Assembly: GCA_017483735.1 (NCBI GenBank)
Contig: JAFUVF010000052.1
Span: forward strand, 1-64,000
Length of the DNA stretch: 64,000 bases
From: Lachnospiraceae bacterium
GTDB taxonomy: Bacteria > Bacillota > Clostridia > Lachnospirales > Lachnospiraceae
Direction: 5' to 3'
Within the stretch, counting starts at the first letter, position 1, and each line of letters opens with the position of its first letter. The notes below the pieces were generated by a model. The model worked only from the letters and a program-made list of their open reading frames with translations, ran no database searches and was not told the DNA's origin. Positions 1 through 10,199 of the stretch are shown one piece after another. The position numbers and the translations under genes are program-made.

Positions 1-1522
<1,522 letters not shown>

Positions 1523-1528
1523 TCATTT

Positions 1529-1816
1529 TTACTGAATTATTGCCAAGATATCGCTCTGCTTAACGATTATGTACTCGTCATCATCATCGAGCTTTACGTT
1601 GGTTCCGGAATACTTGGAGAAGATAACCTTATCCCCTGCCTTCACTTCCATCTTTACCTCTTTGCCGTCGATGACTCCGCCGGGACCTACAGCTATTACC
1701 TCAGCCTGCTGGGGCTTCTCCTTGTTCTGTCCGGGAAGAACTATTCCGGACTTTGTGGTCTCCTCAGCCTCAAGCTGCTTCAAAACTACTCTGTCTCCCA
1801 AAGGTACTAATTTCAT
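1529..1816 (-). CDS. groES: 10 kDa co-chaperonin GroES
   Basis: Heptameric lid of the GroEL chamber. The 95-residue product is standard length and starts [19 protein letters not shown]. The mobile-loop region ([14 protein letters not shown]) and the central stretch [14 protein letters not shown] are clear family signatures. The start is supported by AAGGAGG six to eight bases upstream. It is the first gene of the groESL operon, and the HrcA operator (CIRCE) lies in its 5' untranslated region. Nothing unusual is seen. Confidence 0.98.
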   Translation of the reverse strand: MKLVPLGDRVVLKQLEAEETTKSGIVLPGQNKEKPQQAEVIAVGPGGVIDGKEVKMEVKAGDKVIFSKYSGTNVKLDDDDEYIIVKQSDILAIIQ

Positions 1817-1859
1817 TATATACGCCTCCTTATTATAATATCATTCCTTTTTGGGTTTG

Positions 1860-1886
1860 TTAGCACTCTTTACCTTCGAGTGCTAA
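1860..1886 (-). promoter_or_regulatory. CIRCE heat-shock operator (HrcA binding site)
   Basis: TTAGCACTC, nine bases, then GAGTGCTAA: a perfect match on both arms to the CIRCE consensus. It lies 44 bases upstream of the groES start and just downstream of the -10 at 1899-1904, where HrcA binding would block early transcription. The hrcA gene itself is not in the window. Confidence 0.97.
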
Positions 1887-1898
1887 TCACTAAATGAT

Positions 1899-1927
1899 AT
1901 ATTAGTTTCGTGCCTGCATTTTTTCAA
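1899..1927 (-). promoter_or_regulatory. groESL promoter (housekeeping sigma type)
   Basis: On the minus strand TTGAAA (1922-1927) is followed after 17 bases by TAATAT (1899-1904). The expected transcription start falls beside the CIRCE element, the usual arrangement for HrcA-repressed groE operons. Confidence 0.8.
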
Positions 1928-1929
1928 AC

Positions 1930-2216
1930 GGATTTTCAGGGATATATTATGCCAAAATCTCATTTTTTCTCTTTTTTACTCTTTCTTTCTCTTTTTATCT
2001 TATCAGCCCAAACTTGAATAGATTTTATATTTACTTTATAAATTTTATAAATATAAAACAGGAACCGGCATTAGAAGGTTGGACTTAGGGATTTTTGAGA
2101 AACATTGATTTTACAGATATTTGCCAGATAGTCTTCAAGCGGAAATGACAACTAAATACGGGATTATAAAGGTATAAAAGCCCTTATATTCACATTTCGC
2201 CTGAAGGAGGCAATTT
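1930..2216. other. AT-rich intergenic stretch with no recognised gene
   Basis: This 287-base stretch separates the groESL promoter from the recombinase remnant. It is AT-rich and holds no convincing open frame, tRNA or hairpin series. I tried to read it as the missing upstream part of the recombinase and found no match, so the older element has been deleted or has decayed beyond recognition. Confidence 0.5.
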
Positions 2217-2411
2217 ATGACTAAGACGATCAAAGTTCAATATTCCACCAGATACACCGACAGAAGGTATGCCGAGATCATCAGAGAGTTTGTTGACAAG
2301 ATATACATTTACAAAGCAGAGCGCATAGGCGGTAAGAAGGTACAGCATATAAAGATTCTATGGAACTGTATCGGAGAGTTTATACCGCCGGTAAAGGAAA
2401 AAACGGCGTAG
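2217..2411 (+). pseudogene. C-terminal remnant of a large serine recombinase (DUF4368-like tail)
   Basis: The 64-residue frame contains IIREFVDKIYIYKAERIGGK and ILWNCIGEFIPP. These match the extreme C-terminal tail of transposon-type large serine recombinases (the DUF4368 region, typically 'ELIEKIVVH...GKR.Q.I.IYYN.IGE'). The catalytic N-terminal resolvase domain, the recombinase domain and the zinc-ribbon region are absent, so it cannot recombine DNA. Oddly, the fragment has a good ribosome binding site (AAGGAGG six bases before ATG 2217) and an intact stop, so it may still be translated. It is followed directly by four tandem hairpins that begin at its stop codon. The most likely reading is the scar of an excised or decayed mobile element. 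A small protein that has kept the fold for another use is possible. Confidence 0.65.
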
Positions 2412-2513
2412 CCACTCCTACATGACTACGCCGATAATTCATGACAAATGCCCTTGTGGCATTTGTATTCAGGGATAGAAAATCCCTATGTGGAACCGCC
2501 TTTTACCGGTTCC
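2404..2513. repeat. Tandem array of four hairpins after the recombinase remnant
   Basis: Four stem-loops follow one another: 2404-2411 with 2426-2433 (8 bp, overlapping the stop codon); 2444-2452 with 2458-2466 (9 bp, five-base loop); 2471-2476 with 2482-2487 (6 bp); 2492-2498 with 2507-2513 (7 bp). None is followed by a long T run, so simple termination does not explain all of them. Possible roles are a relic of the mobile element's end or control region, or a bidirectional RNA structure between the convergent genes at 2217 and 2532. Confidence 0.6.
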
Positions 2514-2531
2514 TGCAAATTCTGTGCGCTT

Positions 2532-3206
2532 TTAGCACTTAATCTCCAGATATCCCAAAAGCTTCGAGGTATCATACTCCTCTAAAACTCCCAGATTGGG
2601 GTCGTAATACTTTCCGTCAAAGTATACGAGATAGTGGCTGAACCTGCCGAGCTTCTCCATAAGGATTGCGCATTTAGGAAGCACCACATCCCTGCCCTCG
2701 TTGTAGACAATGATATCGGTGTGGTCGATTCCATAGTAGTTAAGCGCAGAAATCAGCCTTCCCATGGTAGCCTGCCACTCTCTGCAGTCCATAACGGTAA
2801 TAACCTCCGCAAGAGTAACTCCCGCAAGCATAGCTACGCAGCACTGCCCGCAGAGTCCGTCTCCGTCCTGCATTATGACCTTCATGGAATCAATCTTCCT
2901 GATAGGTCTCTCGAAGGAATAGGGGCTGTTCTGGTTCATAACTATGAGGGAACCGTGAACATGCAGAAGTATCTTGTGATTAACTCCCTGCTCCACCTTT
3001 GAGAGCTCGGAATTCTCATCCTGTACGATTATGTCATACTTTCCCTTCTCCTTGGGATGAAGCTCACATTCGATTATGGCATTGTCAATGACGATATCCG
3101 CCTGAATGACATCCCTCTGCTTGCATACCTCCCAGATATTGAAGGGAATCTGGATGGAATATCCCTGCTCCGCCTTCTCTACCTTTGACTCAAAAAAATA
3201 TCTCAT
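2532..3206 (-). CDS. C39/papain-like cysteine peptidase-like protein with N-terminal DUF1905-like domain
   Basis: The 224-residue protein seems to have two parts. Residues 1-90 resemble a small beta-barrel of the DUF1905 type (IPFNIWEVCKQRD, then HKILLHVHGSLI). Residues 108-224 resemble a C39 cysteine-peptidase fold: DGLCGQCCVAML around Cys119, His191 in FSHYLVYFDGKYYDPN, and Asp202. No signal peptide or membrane segment is seen, so it should be cytoplasmic. It starts at ATG 3206 behind GGAGGG. It is the last gene of the valS-folC operon, 32 bases after the GH25 gene. Substrate is unknown; a non-proteolytic papain-fold role is possible. The catalytic Cys/His assignment is inferred from motif spacing only. 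Confidence 0.6.
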   Translation of the reverse strand: MRYFFESKVEKAEQGYSIQIPFNIWEVCKQRDVIQADIVIDNAIIECELHPKEKGKYDIIVQDENSELSKVEQGVNHKILLHVHGSLIVMNQNSPYSFERPIRKIDSMKVIMQDGDGLCGQCCVAMLAGVTLAEVITVMDCREWQATMGRLISALNYYGIDHTDIIVYNEGRDVVLPKCAILMEKLGRFSHYLVYFDGKYYDPNLGVLEEYDTSKLLGYLEIKC

Positions 3207-3238
3207 AGCTAACCCTCCGTTTATTTATAATTTAAGCT

Positions 3239-4459
3239 TTACTCCCAAAATGCCGAGAAGCTTATGTTCAAATCCACATTCCCCTTTATCCCGTCTACAC
3301 TTCCGCTGTCTGTGTACTGCCATATTTTGTACTCATAAGGATAATACAGCTTATCCGTGTATCCGGCGAACCATTTATCGTATTCCTCGAGCTCCGAAAG
3401 GTCTAAAAGGAGCACTCCCATCTCCATATTGTGATAGATAAGGACATCATAACCTTCCTCCTTGAGTGCGTCCGCAAAGGTCTTGATATTCTCTGTGCGC
3501 TCCTCTGCAGAAATGCTCATTATCCTAGCATCCTTTGCCGCCTTCTCCACATCTATGACAATGGGACAATCTATATCATAGTCCTCCAAAGCATCTATGA
3601 CAAGCTCCGCTTCCTCTCTTGCTTCATCCTCATTGGTTGCCTGCGAGTAGAAATATACTCCCACATGAAGCCCTGCATCAAGGGCTCCCTCTATATTTTC
3701 CCTGAAATTTGCATCCTCCATAAGCTTTCCCTCGGTGCCGTAGCCCCTATAGCCTGCTCTTATGAATACAAATTCCACATCATCCTCCGCAACAGCTTCC
3801 CAGTCTATGCCGCTCCCCTGATGCGAGGATACATCTATCCCCTTGTGGCTTATGGTGTTTCCGTCATCATCCACATAGGTAAATTCGCCGCTCTCCTCGT
3901 CTATTATAAGCTTTTCCTGCAAATAATCATTGCTCTTTATATTTTCATCAACAGGCACAAAATGAAATGCGCCGTCGGATACAAGCAGAATCTGTCCCGG
4001 ATATAGAGGTCTTAAAGTTTCCACATAGGAATTGCCTGCAAGAAGACTGGACTTTATCTTATCAAGAACCCTCTGTTCTCCCTTAGCCTCTGCCTCGCTC
4101 AAAGCCGCCTCGTTATCCACAGAGGCATTCTTCAGCATTTCCTCCACTTGCTCGTCGGAATAGACCTGCGTAACATTCAGAGTGTCATTAAGTCCTGCAT
4201 TCATAGCCGTCTCCGTGGCGGATTTCTTTATCTTCTCGTCCACCCATACATATAGCGCCGTGCCCAAAGCTATCACAGCAATAACAACTGTCATATATAG
4301 AAGCAGCAGAAGCACATTCTTTATAGGGCTTGGCTTCTTCCTTGCCTTGGAGAGCCTGTCCTCCCTGGACTTTTCGGGGTTTACGGCCTTTTTCGGGCGC
4401 AAGGTCTCCTCATCGTTCAAAAAGCTTATATCCTTATCGTCATCAATACTATATTTCAT
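3239..4459 (-). CDS. Membrane-anchored GH25 lysozyme-family muramidase
   Basis: Predicted peptidoglycan hydrolase cleaving MurNAc-GlcNAc bonds. Of 406 residues, 1-47 are charged and cytoplasmic, 48-71 form one membrane helix, 72-200 are an extracellular stalk, and about 205-406 are a GH25 barrel. GH25 signatures are HKGIDVSSHQ (Asp209), GVYFYSQA and PIVIDVEKA, which carries the DxE pair Asp303/Glu305. The domain ends with IWQYTDSGSVDGIKGNVDLN, typical of the family. The N-terminal anchor replaces the cleavable signal of many secreted GH25 enzymes, so it probably trims wall near the membrane. Its ATG is two bases after the stop of the TPR gene, which implies translational coupling. Confidence 0.88.
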   Translation of the reverse strand: MKYSIDDDKDISFLNDEETLRPKKAVNPEKSREDRLSKARKKPSPIKNVLLLLLYMTVVIAVIALGTALYVWVDEKIKKSATETAMNAGLNDTLNVTQVYSDEQVEEMLKNASVDNEAALSEAEAKGEQRVLDKIKSSLLAGNSYVETLRPLYPGQILLVSDGAFHFVPVDENIKSNDYLQEKLIIDEESGEFTYVDDDGNTISHKGIDVSSHQGSGIDWEAVAEDDVEFVFIRAGYRGYGTEGKLMEDANFRENIEGALDAGLHVGVYFYSQATNEDEAREEAELVIDALEDYDIDCPIVIDVEKAAKDARIMSISAEERTENIKTFADALKEEGYDVLIYHNMEMGVLLLDLSELEEYDKWFAGYTDKLYYPYEYKIWQYTDSGSVDGIKGNVDLNISFSAFWE

Positions 4460-4461
4460 AT

Positions 4462-5889
4462 CTAGTTCGCCACATTACCCCCGGCGGATATCTCCTCGAT
4501 ATAGCGCTTGCTTCTTCCGGCTCTGGAATCGTCCGGGAAAAGCTCTATTACCCTGTTGTACGCATCCACTGCCTTATCATTCTCCCCCGCAGCCTTGTAG
4601 GCATTGGCAAGATTGTAAATGGCATCGGAATTGTTCTCATTATAATATACAGCCTTTTCCAGAAGCTCTATTGCAGTATTGTATTCGGCATTTCTAAATG
4701 CGGCGTAGCCGTCATTATAGTATCTGTCCGCAAGCTGGGGAGCCACAATGGTAAGCAGGGAATTGTACAAGCTCTTAAAGGCTTCCGAGGAGGTCTCAAT
4801 ATTTACCGCCTGACTGATAGCCTCCAGCTTTTCCCCGGTGGCTGTCACATCTCCCTCAGTTATATAGTTCTGCGCCGCATCCAAAAGGTTGTCTATAGTG
4901 CTTAAGGTTCCGTCATCGCCCACATAGCCCTCGAGCTCTCCCCTCAGGGTGGCGTTTTCATCCTCCAGACGCCTGATGTCCGCCTCCAGAGACTGTATCT
5001 CCACATTCTTCGAGTCTATCTCCTCGCCTATCTGTGCAATATTGTCATTCGCCTGATTGCGGACTGCCGTCATTCTTCCGGGAACCACGAGGAAGTACAT
5101 TACCGCAAGTCCTATAAGCATTCCGATACCGATATTTATAAAGGTGGAAAAACCCCCGCCGCTCTTCGGCTCCTTGACATTTGCAGGCTGGATTATCATT
5201 TCATTGTCATGCATAACCCGCACGGAATCGTTATTCTTCCGCCAGCTCTTTGTCTGCTTTGCCGCCTCCTCTATCCCGGTGGCATCCTCCACGATTTTCA
5301 GATACTTAAGGGACAGGGTATTGTTCTTGTCTATGGCAAGGGTCTTGTCAAGCTCTCTCTCCGCCTTCTGGTAATCCTCCGCATCCAGATACAGAAGCGC
5401 CAGAAGCTGATGTGCCTTCACGAACTTCGTATTCTTTGAAAGCACGCTCTTAAGCTGGATTATCGCCAGATCCTTTGCATCCTGAAGGCAGTACTCATAA
5501 GCCTTGTTGTACCCTTCTATAGTCTCGTATATGACGGACATTCTGCCCGCATTTTCCTCGAGAATACCTATATAATCGTCGGCAACGTTTTTCTCCGGGC
5601 GCAGATTCTTCGAAATAACCCACTCCGCCATTGCAGCAACGGTTTCGCCCATTTCAAAATACACCAACCCCAGAAGATTTCTCGCTTCTATATTGTTCTT
5701 ATTGAATTTGAGGCTCTGCCTTAAGCTTATGACGGCTCCTGACAGATCCCTGACCTCCGCCTTGTCCAATCCGTCGTCGTAGAAACGGTTTGAGGCGTAC
5801 ATTATCTTTTTATATAATCCGACATCCGCTCCGCAGGCGGTACAATAATCATGTTCCGAGAGCAGACATCCGCAGTTGTAACAATACAT
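4462..5889 (-). CDS. Zinc-ribbon/TPR membrane protein
   Basis: No enzymatic role is recognised. The 475 residues start with a zinc ribbon (Cys3-x2-Cys6 and Cys16-x2-Cys19). Tetratricopeptide-like helices follow at about 25-215, then one membrane helix near 250-271 (IGIGMLIGLAVMYFLV), a coiled coil near 280-325, and a second set of TPR repeats near 385-465 (YNDGYAAFRNAEYNTAIELL, AIYNLANAYKAAGENDKAV). Proteins of this layout act as scaffolds; here cytoplasmic zinc ribbon/TPRs would be joined to extracytoplasmic coiled coil/TPRs. The start has AGGAGAGCAAGGA upstream. It lies between a 49-residue gene and the GH25 gene in the valS-folC operon, which suggests a link with wall growth. That link is inference from context. 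Confidence 0.75.
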   Translation of the reverse strand: MYCYNCGCLLSEHDYCTACGADVGLYKKIMYASNRFYDDGLDKAEVRDLSGAVISLRQSLKFNKNNIEARNLLGLVYFEMGETVAAMAEWVISKNLRPEKNVADDYIGILEENAGRMSVIYETIEGYNKAYEYCLQDAKDLAIIQLKSVLSKNTKFVKAHQLLALLYLDAEDYQKAERELDKTLAIDKNNTLSLKYLKIVEDATGIEEAAKQTKSWRKNNDSVRVMHDNEMIIQPANVKEPKSGGGFSTFINIGIGMLIGLAVMYFLVVPGRMTAVRNQANDNIAQIGEEIDSKNVEIQSLEADIRRLEDENATLRGELEGYVGDDGTLSTIDNLLDAAQNYITEGDVTATGEKLEAISQAVNIETSSEAFKSLYNSLLTIVAPQLADRYYNDGYAAFRNAEYNTAIELLEKAVYYNENNSDAIYNLANAYKAAGENDKAVDAYNRVIELFPDDSRAGRSKRYIEEISAGGNVAN

Positions 5890-5900
5890 TCCTTGCTCTC

Positions 5901-6050
5901 CTAGCCTTCTATGGGCTCCTCATAGCCCTGCAGCATCTTTATCAGAATATCAGCCATATCCGTCAGATCCTGATTGTATATGGTATCCTCCACCTGATCT
6001 ATCTCAAGGCTCTTGTGAAACTTCTTAAGCTCTTCTTCAAAATTTATCAT
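5901..6050 (-). CDS. 49-residue conserved-looking small protein, unknown function
   Basis: Minus-strand frame from ATG 6050 to TAG at 5901-5903, 49 codons, starting [18 protein letters not shown] and ending GYEEPIEG. The ATG overlaps the folC stop as ATGA, and AGGAG sits seven bases upstream inside folC. The TPR gene starts 11 bases after the stop, so it is a coupled member of the operon. The product is acidic and predicted helical, without membrane segment or cysteines. No family is recognised. Gene-like spacing, a strong ribosome binding site and coupled overlap support translation. Confidence 0.72.
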   Translation of the reverse strand: MINFEEELKKFHKSLEIDQVEDTIYNQDLTDMADILIKMLQGYEEPIEG

Positions 6051-7339
6051 AATTTCTCTCCTATGCCTAGAAGCTCTCCGGCTAAATACAGGCTTCCGGC
6101 CGCATATATGCGTTCATCGGGTGCCTTTCCACTAATGAGTGTTCTGAATGCTTCAAGACAGTCCTCATTATATATAACGGAAAGAACTCCCTGTCCCGAA
6201 AAATCTCTCGTAAGTCTTTCTCTGTCGGCGCTTCTTTTGTCCGAAAATGCAGTGAGCACAATACGTGTGAAAAGCCCCGACGAGGCTATAAGCTCCGCCT
6301 CGGCCTCGATATCCTTGTCCGAAACAGCGCCAAACAAAAGTGTACGCTTACCCTCAAAGCCGTCCATTGAAACACTTTCAAGAAACGCCCTTATGCCATG
6401 GATATTGTGGGCTCCATCGATGAAAACGCCTGGAAGTACCTCCTCCATGCGACCTCTCCACCGCATACTCAAAAGCCCTCCGATTATGCTATCCTTCGCT
6501 GCTCTTCCCACGGCACATTCCACCGTTTTTACGGCAACCGCCGCATTCTGCAGCTGATAAAGGGCACAAGTCGAGATAGTACACTTAATATTACCATAAT
6601 AAATGCTATCAAGCAAAAAATCAATGGAATTATTATTAAATTTAGATAATTTATAGGACGAAGGCTCCACCGGATAAAGAGGGGCTTCAAGCTCCTTACC
6701 CCTTTTTTCTATGACCTCCTTTGCCGCCTCATTATCCGCAGCATAGACCGCTGGCGTGCCCCGTCTCATTATTCCCGCCTTTTCTGCGGCTATTTTCTCT
6801 ATTGTATCCCCTAAGTACTCCGTATGGTCAAGCCCTATGGGTGTTATGACACTTACAAGCTTATTCTCCACGGCATTTGTTGCATCAAGCCTTCCTCCCA
6901 GCCCCGTTTCAAGCACCACATAATCCGGCGCCTTATCCTCAAAATACAGCATTGCCATAAAAAACAGAAACTCGAAAAAAGTAGGATGATAGAGGGGGCT
7001 CCCCTCATCATCCCGCTCGATTTTCTCATAAACCCTGGAAAAAAGGCTCAAAAACTCTTCCTCTGATATCTGCTCATCATCAATCCTTATCCTTTCCCTT
7101 ATATCCATGAGGTGAGGAGATGTAAAGAGCCCGACGCTTCTGCCTTCCGCATTCAGGATTGAGGTAATATAGGCGCAGACCGAGCCCTTGCCGTTTGTGC
7201 CCGCCACATGGAGGATTTTCAGCTTTTTTTCAGGGCTTCCAAGCCTTTTTAGAAAAGCTTTCGTATCCTCCATAGAATTCTTTGCGGTAAATTTCGGAAT
7301 TTCAAGAATATACTCTACCGCTTCCTTGTAACGCATCAT
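6047..7339 (-). CDS. folC: Folylpolyglutamate synthase / dihydrofolate synthase
   Basis: Adds glutamate to (dihydro)folate in an ATP-dependent step of folate metabolism in the cytoplasm. The 430-residue protein has the Mur-ligase-type P-loop [14 protein letters not shown] (residues 44-57), the [13 protein letters not shown] motif, the [14 protein letters not shown] motif, and the C-terminal [10 protein letters not shown] region that holds the second ATP-site aspartate. Length fits the family. Its ATG overlaps the valS stop (ATGA), and its own TGA overlaps the next small gene, so translation is coupled on both sides. A second ATG three bases downstream is an equally possible start. The valS-folC pairing is common in Firmicutes. 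Confidence 0.95.
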   Translation of the reverse strand: MMRYKEAVEYILEIPKFTAKNSMEDTKAFLKRLGSPEKKLKILHVAGTNGKGSVCAYITSILNAEGRSVGLFTSPHLMDIRERIRIDDEQISEEEFLSLFSRVYEKIERDDEGSPLYHPTFFEFLFFMAMLYFEDKAPDYVVLETGLGGRLDATNAVENKLVSVITPIGLDHTEYLGDTIEKIAAEKAGIMRRGTPAVYAADNEAAKEVIEKRGKELEAPLYPVEPSSYKLSKFNNNSIDFLLDSIYYGNIKCTISTCALYQLQNAAVAVKTVECAVGRAAKDSIIGGLLSMRWRGRMEEVLPGVFIDGAHNIHGIRAFLESVSMDGFEGKRTLLFGAVSDKDIEAEAELIASSGLFTRIVLTAFSDKRSADRERLTRDFSGQGVLSVIYNEDCLEAFRTLISGKAPDERIYAAGSLYLAGELLGIGEKL

Positions 7340-10014
7340 GAAAGCGCCTTTATGCGCTCGTTTACCTGTTCGAGCATCTGCGTGTACTTATCAAGCTTCT
7401 CCTTTTCCTCTTTTACCTTGCTCTCGGGAGCCTTGCTCATGAATTTCTCATTATTTAGCATTCCGTTCACTCGCTCAAGCTCTCCGTGCAAACGCTCCTT
7501 CTCCTTGTTTAAGCGCTCTAATTCCTTTGCGATATCCACAAGCTCCGCAAAGGGAATGTAAATGTTTGCGCCGGGAATCACTACGGAAACCGCATCCTCT
7601 GCGATACCCTCCCTGTCTTCCTTTATGGTTACCTCATTCGCATAGGCAAGGGACTTAAAGAAAAGCTTACCCTCCTCGAAGGTATTTCTTATCTTTACGT
7701 CAGAACTTACCACAAATACGCTTGCCTTTCTTGACGGAGGCACATTCATTTCTGTACGGATATTTCTGATACCCCGCACAGCCTCCTTGATGGTCTCGAT
7801 ATCCCGCTCTTCCTTCTGATAGCTCCTGCCCTCATCATATTCCGGCCATTTTGAAACCATAATGGATTCCTCCTCGTCCTGAAGGGAGCAGAATATCTCC
7901 TCAGTGATGAAGGGCATATAGGGATGAAGCAGCTTTAGTGCGTCTATAAGCACAGTCTTTAAGGTATAAAGCGCCGCATTCTGGCTCTTTAAATCATCCG
8001 TGGAGTAGAGTCTGGGCTTAACCATCTCGATATACCAGTCGCAGAACTCATCCCAGATAAAGTCGTACACCTTCTGAACCGCAATGCCTAACTCAAAGCT
8101 CTCCATATTGTCCGTGACATCCCTGATAAGAGTGTTCAGCTTTGACAATATCCATTTATCCACAGGCTCAAAATCAGAGGCTTCCGGCGTATGCACCGTA
8201 AGGTCGCTCTTTTCCTTCGCCTGATCTATATTCATAAGTATGAATCTTGACGCATTCCATACCTTGTTGGCAAAATTCCTCGAATTTTCAACCCTTTCAT
8301 AGTAGAAGCGCATATCGTTTCCGGGAGCGTTGCCGGTTATGAGTGTAAGCCTCAATGCGTCTGCGCCGTATTTGTCGATGATTTCAAGAGGGTCTATGCC
8401 ATTCCCCAAGGATTTGGACATCTTCCTGCCCTGCGCATCCCTTACGAGTCCATGGAAGAGCACTGTCTTAAAGGGCTTCTCCCCCATCTGCTCAAAGCCA
8501 GAGAAAATCATCCTTATTACCCAGAAGAATATGATGTCATATCCCGTGACAAGCACATCCGTTGGATAGAAATACTTAAGATCCTCAGTCTGCTTCGGCC
8601 ATCCCAGCGTCTCAAATGGCCAGAGCGCTGACGAAAACCATGTATCAAGGGTATCGGGATCCTGTGTAAAATGCTCCTTCCCGCATTTGGGGCATACCTT
8701 GGGAGCTTCCTTGGAAACTACCGTTTCCCCACAGTTGTCGCAATAGTATGCCGGAATCCTGTGCCCCCACCAAAGCTGTCTTGATATGCACCAATCCCTT
8801 ATATTGTCCGTCCAGTTATAGTAGGTCTTTTCCATTCTCTCGGGGATAAGCTTAATATCTCCTGTCTTTACCGCCTTAACCGCAGGCTTTATAAGCTCAT
8901 CCATCCTTACAAACCACTGTTCCTTCACAAGGGGCTCTATGGTGGTTCCGCAGCGGTCATGTGTGCCTACATTGTGGGAGTGATCCTCTATCTTTACCAA
9001 AAGTCCGAGCTCTGTAAGCTCCTTTACGATTGCCTCCCTTGCGGCATAGCGCTCCATCCCCTCGAATTTTCCGCCGTTTTTGTTTATAGTGGCGTCATCA
9101 TTCATTATGTTGATCACGGGAAGGTTGTGGCGCTTTCCCACCTCAAAGTCATTGGGGTCATGTGCCGGTGTAATTTTAACCACGCCTGTCCCGAATTCCC
9201 TGTCCACATAGGTGTCCTCCACAATGGGTATTATCCTGTTCATAAGGGGAAGCATAACCTTTCTTCCCTTAAGATGCGTGTACCTCTCGTCATCCGGATG
9301 TATAGCCACTGCAGTATCGCCTAACATTGTCTCGGGACGTGTCGTGGCAAAGGTCAGAAATTCCGTCTTTGACGGCTCTCCGTTCTCGTCTATGAGAGGA
9401 TATTTGATATGCCAGAAATGACCTGCCTGCTCCTCATATACCACCTCCGCATCGGAAATGGAGGTATTGCAGACAGGGCACCAGTTTATAATCCTTGCCC
9501 CCTTGTATATATAGCCTTTTTCGTGCATCTTCACAAAGACCTCGGTAACCGCCTCGTTACAGCCCTCGTCCATCGTGAAGCGCTCCCTGTCCCAGTCGCA
9601 GGATGAACCCATCTTTTTAAGCTGTGATATTATCCTGCCGCCGTACTCCTTCTTCCAGTCCCATGCTCTTTCAAGGAATTTCTCCCTGCCGAGGTCATTT
9701 TTGTCGATTCCCTCTTCCTTGAGCTTCTCTATTATCTTTACCTCGGTGGCAATGCTGGCGTGATCCGTGCCGGGCTGCCAGAGAGCATTATAACCCTGCA
9801 TACGCTTGAAACGTATGAGAATATCCTGCATTGTATTGTCAAGGGCATGCCCCATATGGAGCTGTCCCGTGATGTTTGGCGGCGGAATGACTATTGTAAA
9901 GGGGGTTTTAGAATGATCCACCTCTGCGTGAAAATACTTCTTTTCAAGCCATTTTTCGTATAATCTGTCCTCTATTCCTTTCGGATCGTAGGTTTTTGCC
10001 AGTTCCTTTGCCAT
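7336..10014 (-). CDS. valS: Valyl-tRNA synthetase
   Basis: Charges tRNA-Val; class I cytoplasmic aminoacyl-tRNA synthetase of 892 residues. The HIGH-type motif is [12 protein letters not shown] (residues 45-56) and the KMSKS loop is [11 protein letters not shown]. An editing domain lies between them ([32 protein letters not shown]). A zinc finger with two CxxC pairs ([15 protein letters not shown]) is present. The C-terminal anticodon-binding domain ends in the coiled-coil arm typical of ValRS (from about residue 820). GAGAGGA upstream of ATG 10014 supports the start. It is the first gene of the operon reaching to 2532. No T-box is visible upstream. Confidence 0.98.
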   Translation of the reverse strand: MAKELAKTYDPKGIEDRLYEKWLEKKYFHAEVDHSKTPFTIVIPPPNITGQLHMGHALDNTMQDILIRFKRMQGYNALWQPGTDHASIATEVKIIEKLKEEGIDKNDLGREKFLERAWDWKKEYGGRIISQLKKMGSSCDWDRERFTMDEGCNEAVTEVFVKMHEKGYIYKGARIINWCPVCNTSISDAEVVYEEQAGHFWHIKYPLIDENGEPSKTEFLTFATTRPETMLGDTAVAIHPDDERYTHLKGRKVMLPLMNRIIPIVEDTYVDREFGTGVVKITPAHDPNDFEVGKRHNLPVINIMNDDATINKNGGKFEGMERYAAREAIVKELTELGLLVKIEDHSHNVGTHDRCGTTIEPLVKEQWFVRMDELIKPAVKAVKTGDIKLIPERMEKTYYNWTDNIRDWCISRQLWWGHRIPAYYCDNCGETVVSKEAPKVCPKCGKEHFTQDPDTLDTWFSSALWPFETLGWPKQTEDLKYFYPTDVLVTGYDIIFFWVIRMIFSGFEQMGEKPFKTVLFHGLVRDAQGRKMSKSLGNGIDPLEIIDKYGADALRLTLITGNAPGNDMRFYYERVENSRNFANKVWNASRFILMNIDQAKEKSDLTVHTPEASDFEPVDKWILSKLNTLIRDVTDNMESFELGIAVQKVYDFIWDEFCDWYIEMVKPRLYSTDDLKSQNAALYTLKTVLIDALKLLHPYMPFITEEIFCSLQDEEESIMVSKWPEYDEGRSYQKEERDIETIKEAVRGIRNIRTEMNVPPSRKASVFVVSSDVKIRNTFEEGKLFFKSLAYANEVTIKEDREGIAEDAVSVVIPGANIYIPFAELVDIAKELERLNKEKERLHGELERVNGMLNNEKFMSKAPESKVKEEKEKLDKYTQMLEQVNERIKALS

Positions 10015-10051
10015 AAATATATCCTCTCAGCTTCATCAAAATATGAAATAT

Positions 10052-10080
10052 ATTTTAACCCCTGGCACTTTTTCCGTCAA
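10052..10080 (-). promoter_or_regulatory. valS operon promoter
   Basis: TTGACG (10075-10080), 17-base spacer, TAAAAT (10052-10057) on the minus strand, 38 bases upstream of the valS ATG. Confidence 0.75.
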
Positions 10081-10119
10081 GAGTACAAGTGGCAGGCTTA
10101 AGATTAAACAAAATGGCAC

Positions 10120-10148
10120 TTTCAAACATACCAATTTTGTGATATTAT
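10120..10148 (+). promoter_or_regulatory. Candidate promoter for the ECF S-component gene
   Basis: TTTCAA, 17 bases, TATTAT on the plus strand, 51 bases before ATG 10200. The -10 is good but the -35 is weak (three of six). Confidence 0.45.
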
Positions 10149-10199
10149 TTCACAGAAATTTGTCTGATGTTTAAACGGGCATAATGATAGGAGAAAAGC

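Noticed and set aside
2524..2538. Fifth hairpin of the tandem array
   Set aside because: Only a 4-bp stem, overlapping the stop of the next gene.
10015..10199. T-box leader upstream of valS
   Set aside because: The gap is too short and lacks the T-box sequence and terminator; a plain promoter is sufficient.
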